A DNA stretch of 64,000 nt from Augochlora pura (taxonomy: Eukaryota > Arthropoda > Insecta > Hymenoptera > Halictidae), in the NCBI RefSeq assembly GCF_028453695.1, contig NC_135774.1:3410001-3474000 (forward strand). Reading direction: 5' to 3'. Positions 10,727 to 23,200 of this stretch are shown piece after piece. The notes beneath the pieces were generated by a model that did not search any database, was not told where the DNA came from, and worked only from the letters and a program-made list of their open reading frames with translations. A program made the translations under genes and the position numbers. Every line of letters begins with the position of its first letter. The first letter of the stretch is position 1.

Positions 10727-13700
10727 AAGAGACGAACTATATAATATTACAAGACAAGGAATTAATCCAGCTACATCAGAAAATTGCAGAAGATCTTCTG
10801 CTAGCGGAAAGTCCAAAGACAACACAGCTATCTGTTATAGTTCTCTTTGATATCTGCGCCGAGAGACTAGCAAATTTCTCGATCGAGGTATAGTTTATCG
10901 GGCAGGTATGTAGAGCGATCTGTATCCAGATCGGCGGCAGTGGTGCGACCGCGGGACTGGTCGGACACCGGGGAACCGCTTAATTTCCGAAAGTAAGAAA
11001 CCGGCTCGGAAGTCGCCGGCTGAAGTTCACAATGATCAAGGTAAGAGAACGAAAAGACGGACGGACGCGCAACAACGAGGAAACAATGAGTCGCCGTCGG
11101 CCGAGGAGGACTGGCGAGCGAGCGCCGGCGAGCGAGAACGAGCGAGAGCGCGAGCCACCGTCAAACAATGCGCCGAAACAATGCGGGGAAGGAGGATGCC
11201 ACCGCGTAACAATGTGGACAATAGACAGATGGGCACAAAGAGCGACAAAGAGAGAGAGGGAGAACGCGGGAGGAGCGGATCGGTGCAGAGAAAGCGAGGG
11301 AGAGAGACGGGGATAGGGGACATTTGCGAAAAGCCCGAGCACAAGGTGGAAAGAAAGACACGGTCACCGACGTGCCAGAGAACCAGAGCGAGAGAGCAAG
11401 CGAGATAGGGAGATAGGGATAGAAGCAGAGAGAGAGAGAGAGAGAGAGACAGAAAGGTCGTGGCTACTGCGGAATCCGGACAACTAAAGCATCTCAAACG
11501 CGACGTGATTTCGACGTCGGTCGCGGTTTCTGGACCCGCAAAGATTAAAATCGATCCTCTTAATCGCGAGACCGAGCCAGACATACCAGACCGCGTCAAG
11601 AGCATTCGATAAATCGAATTCGAGACCGGCCGATCCGCCCTCTGGCTTTTTCTCCGAATTGGGCCAAACATTCGAGGCTGGCGAAGAAGAGCGGCGAATC
11701 GACAGCAAGCGGTGGGTGGCCATATTCGAAAAGAGGACGAGAGAAGTCACGGTAACCCAGTTTGCCGTGAAAAAAAAAAACGGGGATCGAGCGCGGCGCG
11801 ATCGTCCGCGGGCCAGGGAAGACGGCCCTTAAGGCGTGTCCACAAGCGGAATCGCGACGCATGCCGGCCGGTTGCTGCGAGCTTTATGATCGAAAGAGGG
11901 GCCCGGGGGGGCGCGGGGACGGCACGGGGATGGGATGGGTTAACAATGCGCGGGAGCGAGAAGGAGAATGTCAAGTGGACATTGTTGACGGTGACAATGC
12001 CGCTGAAATTGCCGGAGAACAAAGAGGTCTTATGATGACGCTGCTGGCGAGCGAGCGAGCGAGCGAACAAGCGAATTGAGCGAGTTGTTCGTGGACAGGG
12101 ACTTCCCCTACACTCTCCTCCACGCTGGTCCACTCTTCGTGCACCCCCTCGCCCCTCGTCTCTCTCTCTCTCTCTCCCTCTCTCTATATATCTCTCTCTC
12201 ACTCTCGCTCACTCTCTGTTCGACGAATGGACGAGAGATCGCGTTCCGTCCTCGTCGGGCGAATTCACAGCGCGGCGCACCCCTTGTGTATCGCATGGCA
12301 TTATAACCGTCGGCTCTATCGCGACGCCTGCGTCGATACTCGTGAATTAAGCACCTTGATCCATTAAGGACCGGTGCGCTCTCGCGTGTGTTCCAAGTTA
12401 ACGGTGCTGTTTGGCGTTGTTTTAACGCCGCGGACCGACGGTGTCTGCGCGCTAACGCGCCCGATGAATAACCTGCTCGTGCCGGCGCGATCCAGACGCT
12501 TAACGCGCCGATAAGCCGATGCAATAACCATGGGTTGACGCGTTATCGAAACCGAAGCCTTTCCTGCCCCTTCGAAAGTTCTACGCCCTCGTCGCCGGCA
12601 CCGTTTCTACAAATTTTGAACGTTCTCTTATTAAGCTCAATCGTAAAAACAGCGGAACACGATGTTACGTAAAAAAATACGAGTCGAAAAATCAACGTCG
12701 AAAATTCATCGTTTGTACGAAGTGGATTCAGTCAGACGCGATCAGACATTATACATAAATCTTTCCAATTATCTCGGAAATAAAGCTACGTATGGTAAAT
12801 TTTAGCGTTCCTTCCTAATTGAATTTTTCACGCAATTGTCAAGTTTAGGCTGAGTAGATTTCGTCAGCCATGGTCGGGCATGTCGAAAATCTTTTATCAC
12901 GAACACGAAGCCAAAAACCACCTGCAGAAAAACCTTACATCGTACGATTTTAGCCCGGTTTACCACGTAGAATCGATCGGCTAATGGGAAACCCTGTGCG
13001 AAAGTTAATTTCAGGAGACAAGAGGCGAACTTCCAGGGTAGCCGTGAGAAGAAGTCACCGAATTTTTGCAAAAACAATTTCGCCGATCGCTCCTCCCTCT
13101 GAGACGGGCAAATATCGCCAAAAAGTTACGAGCGTGTGTGCGGCGTGCGCGCACACAGACATTCGGCTATATGTATATTCTCGACAGAGGCCGGTCAGGA
13201 GGGAAGGAGAGAGCGAGAGAGATTGAGAGGGAGGGAGAGAGAGAGAGAGAGAAAGGGAGAAAGGGAGAAAGGGACTTTTATATACGTACATACAGATGTA
13301 TATACGTGCAGGTATACATCGCCATCGTTCCGTGCTTTCATTCGTTCGCGGAAAGAAGTAAAGAGCTTTGTCGCCGCGGCATCAAAAGCTTGAATGACGC
13401 GACGATGAAAGAAGGAAGTATCGGTACAAGAAACTGCACAGTGAATACTGAAAAGAATGTAGTCACGGGAAGAAGCAGAAGGAAGAGAGAGAGTAGGGGG
13501 AGCGAGCCGGGGGAAGGAGTTAAAAAGGAAAGGAAAAGATAGCGAAAGCGGGAAAGGGAAAAGGGGGAGAGCGAGAAAGAGAAAGAGAGAGAGAGAGAGA
13601 GAGAGACAGAATCGAGGGAGGAGAAAGCCTTCGAGGGAAAGACCGATAAAAGTTTCTGCCTCGAGACGGATATTGGAAATACGTTGCTCGATCGGTCGCC

Positions 13701-16700
13701 GCGATTTATTAATTAATTCGTCCCCTGGAACTGCGGCAATCTCGCGGAAAAATTTGCTCGAAAATAATTCGGCGATCCAATTAAAGCGACCCCCTCTCCG
13801 GGGGAGGCCAGCCACCTCGCGAAAACACTGTCCGCGGATTACAGGGTTCCCGGTGGTAGCGGAGTTCTAATAGCTAAGTCAGGTACGCCGGATTACGCGA
13901 AACTATTACGAGCCTTCGAGGCTGGTCGTAGCCACGTACAGGGTGTCCGGTATCGCCGGCCCGTGGAATCACGGCGGAATGACGCGCAGTCTTTGGCAGA
14001 GAGGGGAACCGTGAGGGGGAGGCCTGAAAAGCCGTACCCGCGGCAGCGTGTGCAGATAATCGGTACAAAGCCTTTCGTCGAATGACAAAGGCGAGCGCAC
14101 TGGCCAGCCTCGTGGTTCTCCTGCGTCTATATGCCAGCGCGTGCATACACGCTCGCATTCAGCCGGTATTATTATACCGGGTGGCGGCGCGCTACGTCCG
14201 CCCGCCGCGGCCGCGCCGAGAGAGGCCCAGTTTCGGCGGCTTTATTCCATTCGCGGAAACGAGACGCGCGGCCTCGGCTTTGTCGCGAGAAACCGAGCCT
14301 CGCGCGCTCCGAACACCGCGCGTCTGGCCCCCTTCGGAGGACGCGGTTCTCTTATTTCAAGGGGGGATCGATCGGCCGCAGGGGTCGTCGATCGCCGGAA
14401 GCCCCCAATTCCGCTCGAAAACCGCGCGAGCGCGAGTTAGAACCTGCAACATCTTACTCCGATAAAAGTCGCGGAAGTCTATTAATCACTGGGCCGCATT
14501 GTGACATTCAACCGGGCCGACGCTCGCCGCTCCAATATTATCGATACTCAACACCGGCTCGGCATCCGCGTCTATTGAAAGAGAGTTTATCAATAGGGCG
14601 CAGGACACTCTTGCTGTATCCGCCTGTAAAGCGTTCTAAGCTGGTACGCCCCGAGAATAACCTTCCGTTCGCGGTCCACGCCCCCGGGGACCAAAGGATT
14701 TTTCATCCATCCCGGGATCCACTAATTCGACCGTCGAACAATCGCACCGCCGGACCTTGACCCCGCTTGATTTATCCTCGATTGCGTCCTACGGGATCAG
14801 AGCCACGGCTCTCACTTTTCGGACTCTTTCGCCACCCAAGCACGTTCCGAATAAGAGATTTCCTGCCTCTTTCGAGGATAATGTAGAGATACTACTGGAC
14901 AGCCTGAAAGCTACCCTTTCTCGTTCCGAGCTTCGATGAGATCAACGTTTCCACGCTAATAGCCGCTTAGAGTTCACCTAACTCCTAGAGTACCTAGCTC
15001 CTAGAGTATCATTGAGCACCCAGAGTAACATTAAAAGTTAATAAAACTGGACATTTCGTATGAAGATACTAGCTACATATATTACATCCGATAAAATTCT
15101 AGCTCTCGAATTCTATGTCTGCCATATTTTATGCAATTCAGTAGAAGTGAACACGCTTTCACTAGCTTGTATATTAAATTGAGAAAAAGTCACGTCCAAG
15201 AGTCCGTAAAATAGTTCGAATAAATCGTATCACCCAGCACCCCAGAGTTCGACGCTTTAAAATCGGCGCGAGCACGTCCGCAGGGGATAAGGACACACCT
15301 GGTCAGACATACCCGTGATTTCCGATAGATTCCGTGTTCCGTTCGGTGGAACGACTCCGCTCTCGGATGTAATTAACGCGTCGGTTTCGCGGACAATGGA
15401 TCAAACTAAGTCGTCGGACGGTGCATCGACACACGTTTGACACGCTCGTCCGGAAATCCCGCGGGCGTTAGTACCGGGAAGGTAGAAAAAGGCGACGCGG
15501 CCAGGAATTCGCAGCACGGTTTCCTGGCCAACAGACGATTCCCTCCACGGTCCAGTTAGACGATACAGAATTAAGCCGGAATGCGCTCGTAGCGGGTGCA
15601 CAGCACGCGCGCGGGGGCGGCTGGCCGGGCCTACGGGAGCTATAAACAGCGACAAAAGGATACCGAGTGGTGCGACGAGCATTGAATGTACGAGAAAGGA
15701 TTGTATGCCGGCGAACGGTGTTCCCGTTGACGATGGTGCAGCCCGACGTCGCTGTTGCTTTCGGCACGCTTCCCTTGTACGCGCGCGAGCGCGTGTGTGA
15801 CGGCCCCCGGTTGCCTGTCTGCGGCCTGCTTCTCGGTGTATCCGCGCGCGCGAGCGCGCTACCGTGCCGCCAGAAAAGAGGAGTATTTTAGCCCGCGTCC
15901 ATACGAACCCGGCGACGAAACAATGTGGCTTTTGTGCCAGAAAGAAACGGAAAAGCCGAGCCAAAGAGAGAGCCCTAAGAGCGATTGAAATGCCCGACCG
16001 TCTGTCTCTTGTTCACCACCCTCCTTGCGCCTGCTCCATCCCCCTGTCTTTTTGCACTCGGCCTGGGTTGTTTCTGCCTTCGTGGTTCATACTACCGCTT
16101 TGATCGCGCGGATCAACTTCTAAGATGTTCCCGTGGACCTGGATCCTCCGTTAATCCTAAAACAATCGTTTGCTCTGCGTACACACGCTGCAAATAATTT
16201 TTCATCGAGCTACCCTATCCGTCGAACATCTCAGAAGACCCTCGACTAATCTTAAAACGATCGACTGCGTAAACCGCGAGCGATTCTCCGCGGAACCATC
16301 GCGGTGGCGTTCGATCGCGCATCGGAAGTCTGGGCTTAAGACGACAGAAGTTGGTCCAGCGTCCGACCGTACCGCAATCCCCCAGCCACCCCCCGTCGAA
16401 AGTCGTCGATGACAAAGGGATTCTTTTTTCGGCAGAAGCGAGCTTGACAGAATGAGAAAGTAACGACGAGCGCCCGCGCGAGCACCGCGCGGCAGCAGAA
16501 GAGGGAGAGATATGTGCAAGAAGGGCCGGAGTATTGGTAGACACAGATGCGCGAGAGGGTGGTTGCAGGTTGATAGTCAAGACTGCCTTCAGATTCCAGA
16601 GTGAAGCATTGTGTCCCGAACGCGCATTGTCCTCCCGTCACCGGGAACTCGACAATGCCGAGTCCGTAAGTTAGTAACCCTACCGTAAAAACTTATCTCC

Positions 16701-16903
16701 ACCCCAAACCATCGACCTCCAGCCTCCGTGATTCCGTTCGATTCCCGACCACCCGCCTACTATTCCGCTCTGCCTCGCGACTTCTCCACGCTCTTTACCC
16801 TCCTTCGATCGCGGCGCGTTGGCTGACCCTAACCGGGGACCAGGTCCGACTATCGAGAGCAAGACAGAAGGTGCCACCGTCCTTCTGCTACCTTCGAAGA
16901 GAA
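10727..16903. other. gene-poor interval
   Basis: No supported gene. It holds GA/CT tracts near 11428-11450, 12160-12205, 13203-13274 and 13575-13607, GC-rich sequence near 14150-14450 and 15400-15900, and an AT-rich patch near 15000-15240. Open frames of 100-200 codons are Ser/Leu/Arg-rich shadows of these tracts and overlap on opposite strands. I saw no domain, splice pattern or RNA gene. Confidence 0.55.
13203..13274. repeat. (GA)n / GGGAGAAA microsatellite cluster
   Basis: Interrupted GA tract followed by a short GGGAGAAA tandem. A second GA tract lies at about 13575-13607. Confidence 0.85.
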
Positions 16904-17135
16904 CCTGGTAGCTTCCACAGCTGTAGAAAATAGTATTTTACCGAGGTGCTAATTCGAAACCATCACCATGTAGCTCTACCGCGCTTCTCTTACCACTAAA
17001 GCAAACCTTGTATCCTCTACGGCTGTAGAAAGCAATTGCGGGCCGAGGTGTTAACTGGAAACCATTAGGATGTGTCAAAACTGCGCTTCTGCTACCAGCA
17101 GAGAGAACCGGTTATCTTTTACAACTGTAGATGTC
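16904..17135. repeat. diverged tandem repeat, 102-bp period
   Basis: Successive units begin at 16904, 17006 and 17108, exactly 102 bp apart. Each starts CC(T/G)(G/T)(G/T)TA and shares ordered blocks: (A/G)GCTGTAGAAA about 17 bases in, CCGAGGTG, GAAACCAT and GCGCTTCT near the end. The last unit is truncated, and the tail of an earlier unit (CTTCTGCTACC then GAGAGAA) is visible just before 16904. The units are clearly diverged, so this is an old duplication. The period is a multiple of three, but no frame stays open across the array. Confidence 0.72.
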
Positions 17136-18485
17136 GTCGGCACTTTTCTGTATAATTCTGGTTGCAACGAAATGGAAGATTGCATTATTATTCTCTAATG
17201 AACAATGTGATTTAAATGTGATGCAATGGGATTAACGTGATAAACTTGAGATGTAATGTAGCACGGTATCTACGCCTTGGATCAAAAGAATCTAATAAAT
17301 GAAAATTATAAAACCAGTAATTAACAACTGAAACTGTTGCGGACCAACGACTTCGTTTCGACGATTGAAATTACGTAAAATGCTCCAAACTTTTCTCGAT
17401 CATCCAAGGGCTCACCTTGGTCCGAGGTGAGCGTTAAACCCTTCCCCGTTTGTTCCTAACTCTAACTCGAATTAGCTTCGATTTGCGCGACTCGATTGGA
17501 GCAACGTTGGGAGCGGAACGTGAACTGTTGAACGAGTCGAAGAAGTCGTTGGTCAGCAAGCGGCATAGGCACTCTCCGGTCGGAAGTGAACGTCCTGGGG
17601 ACCGGATACAAACATTAGGGGTTGGCGGGCGGTCCTCTCGTTGGGACTCAAGTTGCCGAGCAGCCGGACAACGCGTGGTCGCCGGACAAAGCTCTTCTAA
17701 TTGTCCCCATCAACGACGAAGAATGGACCGCGGGCCTGCCGCTGACAATTTCATTTGTAATTTGCATAAGGCTTATTAAAATCACAATGGACGTGGACCC
17801 ACCGGGGATGCTCGATCGAGGTGGCCGCGCGGGCTTCTTTTTTTGGCCCGCTCGATAGAGAATAATCAGCGGTGACCGCTGCGCCGATAATTTCGTGCTT
17901 AATAAGGAGCAGGACTCGTTCGCGATCAATTGCCCGAACGGATTTAAATATCATTGGAAACTGTGGTACTCACTCATTCGTCGATCCAACAGTCAGTCTA
18001 TTTCTTTCTCTCTCTCTCTCGCTCTTTCGTTTGTTTCTCTCGTATCCATGACAATAATCCACGGGCACACTAGCATTCACTCGCACTTCAAACAACCCGG
18101 ACTCAAAAAACGTGGAACGCTCTCCGGCAAATAATCCGCGAACAAAATCGAATTTCGGAAGGATAAACGGACGAATAATCTTATCTAGGGTGAACTAGAA
18201 AAGACAACGAAGATCGGTCGGCAAAGGAAAAGAATCGGTGAAAGGAGCCGTCGCGCCGATAAGAACCCCCGTTTCCCGAAATGTGTCGTGCACGTGAAAG
18301 ACGGCGCGGGACTGAGCCATCTCAAAACGCTATCATATCGCGCGCCGCCACATTCCCCCTCCACTTTCTACCAAAATGCGTCTACGCATCTCGCCAGGAC
18401 TAGGATGGAAGAGTCGGTCCTAGAGAACGCGCCGTTCCCACGCGAACGTTTTTACAATATCTCTGATCTGTTGTTTGTCAAGTGT
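17136..18485. other. spacer downstream of the TIL gene
   Basis: AT-rich from about 17130 to 17400, then mixed composition with a short CT tract near 18005-18030. I see no gene. Confidence 0.5.
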
Positions 18486-18491
18486 TTTATT
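18486..18491 (-). terminator. putative polyadenylation signal of the TIL gene
   Basis: On the minus strand this reads AATAAA, about 115 bp beyond the stop codon of the TIL reading frame. That is a normal position for a polyadenylation hexamer. It is the first such hexamer I noted after the stop. Confidence 0.5.
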
Positions 18492-18603
18492 GAACACTAA
18501 AGGAATTCTACAACTAAGAAAAAGAAACGGGAGGCGCGGTTAACATTACTGGTGCTGGCCATGGTCGTTGTTGGTTTCGGTGTCTGCTCGTTTGATCCTG
18601 TTC

Positions 18604-18977
18604 TCAGTGCCTGACCCTCGGACACCGGTTCGCCCAAACGCAGACGCGGTTCGCGTCGCGAACGAAGCCCTCGCCGCAGACGCATCCCGCGACGCACTCC
18701 GCCTGGTAGGCGCATCCGACGGAGTCCCATGTGTCGATGTTGTCGCAGCTCTTCTCGCATTTCGGGTTCCCGGCGCACGAACTGTAAACCTCGTTCGGCC
18801 CGCACGTCTTCACGTCTATCGCTTCGGGCTCTTCGAAAAGATCAGAAAAGTTGTACTTCACCGTATCGTTCTGCCGCCTTTTTTTCTGGCCTAAAACTTA
18901 CTGTAGAGAAACGTCGCCGTAGTCTCCAGCCTCGCGACAACAACGAGGAAAACGGCCGCGAAAGCGTAGCTCTTCAT
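18604..18977 (-). CDS. small secreted TIL-domain protein (protease-inhibitor-like), with a broken junction
   Basis: Two adjacent minus-strand frames look like one small secretory gene. The first starts at ATG 18977 and encodes a basic residue followed by a hydrophobic stretch (MKSYAFAAVFLVVVA), a good signal peptide. The second, open from about 18890 to a TGA at 18604, has ten cysteines spaced as in trypsin-inhibitor-like domains: C-x8-C-x5-C-x3-C-x10-C-x5-C-x3-C-x1-C-x11-C-x5-C. The family gives small disulfide-rich serine-protease inhibitors of insect haemolymph, cuticle or venom. A TATA-like box lies about 55 bp upstream of the ATG, and a polyadenylation hexamer lies downstream. The frames are not in register: the first hits TAG near 18891, while the second has a TAA just before. 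The GTAAGT seen there could be a donor, but the only nearby acceptor gives a 31-bp intron and the wrong phase. The cause is a one-base assembly error, a real frameshift, or an exon I failed to see. The domain call is firm; the gene model is not. Confidence 0.65.
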
Positions 18978-19031
18978 TTTTTTTCTTGGACTGAACGTGA
19001 ACGAATGCGAATAGGCGGTCGCGGGCCGTTG

Positions 19032-19039
19032 TTTAAATA
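19032..19039 (-). promoter_or_regulatory. TATA-like box of the TIL gene
   Basis: The minus strand reads CTATTTAAAC here, 55-62 bp upstream of the ATG at 18977. With the usual 25-30 bp spacing, transcription would start near 19005-19010 and leave a leader of about 30 nt. A TATA box fits a highly expressed small secretory gene. Confidence 0.55.
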
Positions 19040-20292
19040 GCGGGACGCGAGAACGCGATATCCAAATCGCCGGCCGATATCAATAAACCAGTTCAACTCT
19101 TTGAAGGCAATGGTCTGGAAATGGCTCGCCGAAAGATAAAAAAAAAGACGAATTACAAACAGAACGATACACGCGACGAACGGGTTTTCCGTTTCCTTTT
19201 CCTCGAACGCGTTTCCTTCAAAGACGAAGAGAAAACTCTCTTTGGCTTTGTGATTTCGTGTTTATGTATTTGCCGATCTCTGAATTTTACAGCAACTCGT
19301 TTACATACAACATATATAAGTGTCTTACTAGGTAAATTACTAGATACCTTAAAATAAGTATTTGTAATAAACGTGGGAGGCGGGGTGGGCCTCGTTTCAT
19401 TTCCCTCGGTAAATCAATTCTTCTCTCGAGCCGCGACTCGATAAAACAGTTTATTCAAACACGCATTTTACTCTGTTCATTTTATTCGATAGTGTCGCGA
19501 GGGAGAATCGAGACGAGGGATTCCCGGCAAAGTGATCGAAAAGGATCTTGATTTGGAAGGTAATTGTGTTTTTAAAAGAGCCATGTATTATCCATTAATC
19601 TTGATAATGAATGATAATGAAAAGCCACTCGTGTGTGCGTGAAATTCTACCGCGAACGAACACTTCTCTTCGAAGCTTCTCTATCAATCTCTCACTCACT
19701 CTCTCTCTCTCTCTCATTCGTGTTCTATTCTTAATTATTTACGAGACAATCGTAACGTATAAAAGAAAGAGAACGAGTCTAAGAATAAGTACGAAGTAAT
19801 ATCCTTTCGCTAACGTTAAATAAAATCAAAAGGAAACGAAGGGACACACTGTCTCTCGCGTCGAGCGCACAGTGCCCCTAATGAATATTTACTATTTAAC
19901 ATAGATATTCGCGAACATGACCATCGAGCGAAACGACGGCTCGCCAACCTATTAGCTTCACTAGATAAAAAGCTAAAGGGTCGTAAAGAAACAAGGTGCA
20001 ATTTCTTTCGACCGTCATGCCTATTTCTCTCGACCGTCATGTCTACCGAGAGTTACAATGTTTTTGTCGTTTTATATGCAATGTTATTCACCTTCTCGTT
20101 AGATTCTCCATTTTCCGTTTCCGCCTCATTTCGGGGTCTATCGACGCAGTTTCGATATGATCGCAATTTCAGAAAGTGTCTCTCTCACGTGAATCCGGTC
20201 GGTGTCTAAAGTCCGAGAAAAAGTTTGAACTATATCACAGACGAAGGAGAAGAATCGAAGAAGCAGCAACGGCAACCGGGAGGGAGGTGTTT
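19040..20292. other. TTC14 3' region / spacer to the TIL gene
   Basis: AT-rich sequence between the stop of TTC14 and the promoter of the TIL gene. It probably includes the 3' UTR of TTC14. Minus-strand AATAAA hexamers are present at about 19450-19455 and 19477-19482, but none could be chosen with confidence. A short CT tract lies near 19693-19716. No coding sequence is visible. Confidence 0.45.
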
Positions 20293-23200
20293 CTACCAAA
20301 TCTTAGCGGCAAGGGCTCTCTGCATTAAAACATTCTTGCTTCGCTGCTTCATGCGCTCAATGAAGTACTCCTTGCCGTCCAGGTTCTCGTTGTCAGGTCC
20401 AACCTCCTCATTCTAGCAACAAACGAGAGTTAGTTGGCTCCTAAGTCGGTCGTTCCTTGCACGTGTGGCTCATCACCATCATCACCATCATTTCATCCTC
20501 ATCTTATTATTCCAGATATCATCGTCATCCAGATTATCATGATCGTCATCACGGAGACAGGTTGTTCTTTCGCGAAAGTCTACGCGGAAGAGACCTAACC
20601 AACCTTGTTAGCTGTGTCGCCCCCCTCGCCCTCTCCCCACCTCTCGTAGTCATCATCGTCTCTCTCTTCGCCCTCGCTCAAAGGTCCGTCTTGCCTCTTG
20701 CTCGGTGGCACATTAGAGCCTCCGCCGCCCTGTTGATGCTCCATCACGTCATCACCGCCCTCGAGCATCTTGTTAATCTTTTCTTTCGCCTCGTCGACCT
20801 TTCTCATAGGGTCAGGGGAGTAGCTGCGATCGCTGTATCTATCGCGCGACTGTCCCCGCCGATCTCTGAAGTCCCTCCTGTCCCTGAAGTCGCGGAAGCC
20901 CTGTTTGCCGTGGAAAAATCTGCCGCCACGGTTACCGCCGCGTCCCCTACCACCTCCACGGTTATTGAATCCGCCACCGCGCCTGTTGCCGAACCGATTG
21001 TTGTGCTGATTATTATAGAACCGGTTCCGATTCTGGAAATTGTTGCCACCGCCACGATGGTTCGGATTGTTGAAGCTTTGGAAGCGGGGCTTGTAATAAG
21101 TGCCGCGATTGTTGTATGGCCGGAACTGTCTCTTGCGATAGTAGCTTCTGTCACCGGACCTGCTGCGACTGCGACTCCTCGTGTACGACCTGGAGCGTGA
21201 CCTAGATCGCGATCTGCTGTACGTGCCCGACGGCGATCGACTGTATTTACGTTCGTAACTGCCCGATCTTCTGTTCGAGTAAGATCGTGATCGGCTCCTC
21301 CTAGGCGATCGAGATCTGGACGAGCCAGAGCTGGAGGCACTGCGCGATCTACTGCGGGAACGCTTAGCTGGACGGTCCCTGCTCATTCTCTTGGTCACGC
21401 CGCCTCTGCTAGTCGACTCTCGTTTCTTAGGCGTCTGTCTGTGCTGCCGTTCCGCTTCGCTATCTGAGTCTGTTCTAGGTCCTTTGGCTTGGTTCTGGTT
21501 CTTCGTCGGCGGAGGCGGACGAGGTGGTTCAGGTGGATGACCGCCGCCACTGTTGCCACTCTGGCCAATCGGCTGGAACTTGCCACCCAAGTTATTACTC
21601 GAGCTGAACTTTGTAGGCGTCGTCTGCGGTGCGGATAACGACGGATCTTTGTACGATTGGAATTTGTTTTGTGGTTGAGGCGTCGGATACTTCACCGGAG
21701 CTTGCTTCGGGATAGGGGGCTCTTTGGGCAACGGCGGAGGTGTAGGCGCGGACATTGGTTGAGCTTGTGCGGCCCTTTTCTCTGCCAGTTCTCGTTGCAT
21801 CTGTTTGCGGATGTTCATCGATTTCTCCAGGGCAGCACGCTGCAGCTTCTCCTCTAGCTCATTGTCATCGTCTTCTTCGCTGTCTACATTCGCCTGCATC
21901 TTTTTACCCTCCGGAGGCACATCTTGCCATTTCTGGGGCATCACATCCTTTTGTCTAGACATACAAAATTATGGATAAAGTTCAGATTCACATAGTAACT
22001 ATGAACCAGCTGATGATCAACTTACCTAGCAGCTTGCGCAGCTTTCCATTTGGCATTGAGCGCGGCTGTGTCAAGAGCAGGCAACTTTGGCTCCGGGTGT
22101 ATCAGCTGGGACTCCTGCTCGAATATGTCGGTGAGGGGTTTCCTTTGAATCTCTGAAAGGTCGAAGTCTGGATAAAGTTGAATGTAGCACATACATCGCA
22201 CCTTGTTTCGCGTGGGAATTCATGGTGTTACCTTTACGCTGTTGCGCCGTCATCGGTATTCTAGACTCGCGCTCGTGATACGCTTTCGACGCCTCATCTC
22301 TCTCCCTTTCCCTCTCTCTGCGCAGCTCCTCCTCCCTCCGCGAACTCTCAGCGAGCTTCTCCGCGTTGCTAAGAGGGGAAGGTATGTCATTATACTGAGC
22401 TACATACCTAGTAAATATAAAAACATAAATAAAATACGACGCGTCAGGGACCGCGTTTCCAATTAACGTTTCTTTAATCAAAGCTAGACCAAGAACCGGC
22501 AACTTGGCTGATAGCAGACAAACGAAATGCAAGGTACGCTCCTAGACTGATAAATACGATCATGTTGAAACGAAACGAACAAGAACGAAACGTTTATCGT
22601 TAACTGGGTACGGTTCCAACCTTTTCAAAACAGCGGTCTCTTTCTCAACCTTCGCGTAGTACGCGTTCAGTTTCGACTCAAGTTGTTCCAAGTCTGGCAA
22701 GGAGGACTTTTTCAGAGCCTCCAAGTCCCGTTCAAGTTTATCCTTGTTCTTCCGTTTCTTTCTTTCCTCCTTCTTCTTCTTCTTTCGACTTTTCTTGTCC
22801 TCTTTTTCTTTGTCTTTCCCCTTCTTCTCTTTCTTCTTCTTTTTCTTCATTTTCTCACTTTCTGAATGTTTCTTTTCCTTCTCCCTTTCCCGTTTCCACC
22901 TGGCAGTCTCTTCTAAGAATTTTCTTACCTACGCACACACGAAAAACAAAGATTCACAGTCTTAATGAATAATTGATATGATTGATAAAATCGTAGCGAT
23001 AAGAAAATGTACGGTAATCTTACCTTATCTTCATAATCGGAATCGTCCTTGGTCTGTTCGAGAAACTTTCTCACTTTAATTTCATAGTCGTCCATTTTGT
23101 CACGGGTGTTCGACGTGTAAGAAACAGGAGCTATTACATCATGAGCTGCCGTCGTGGCTGCTGGTGGATTATTGTACTGAGCCATACGTTTGCTCAGAGG

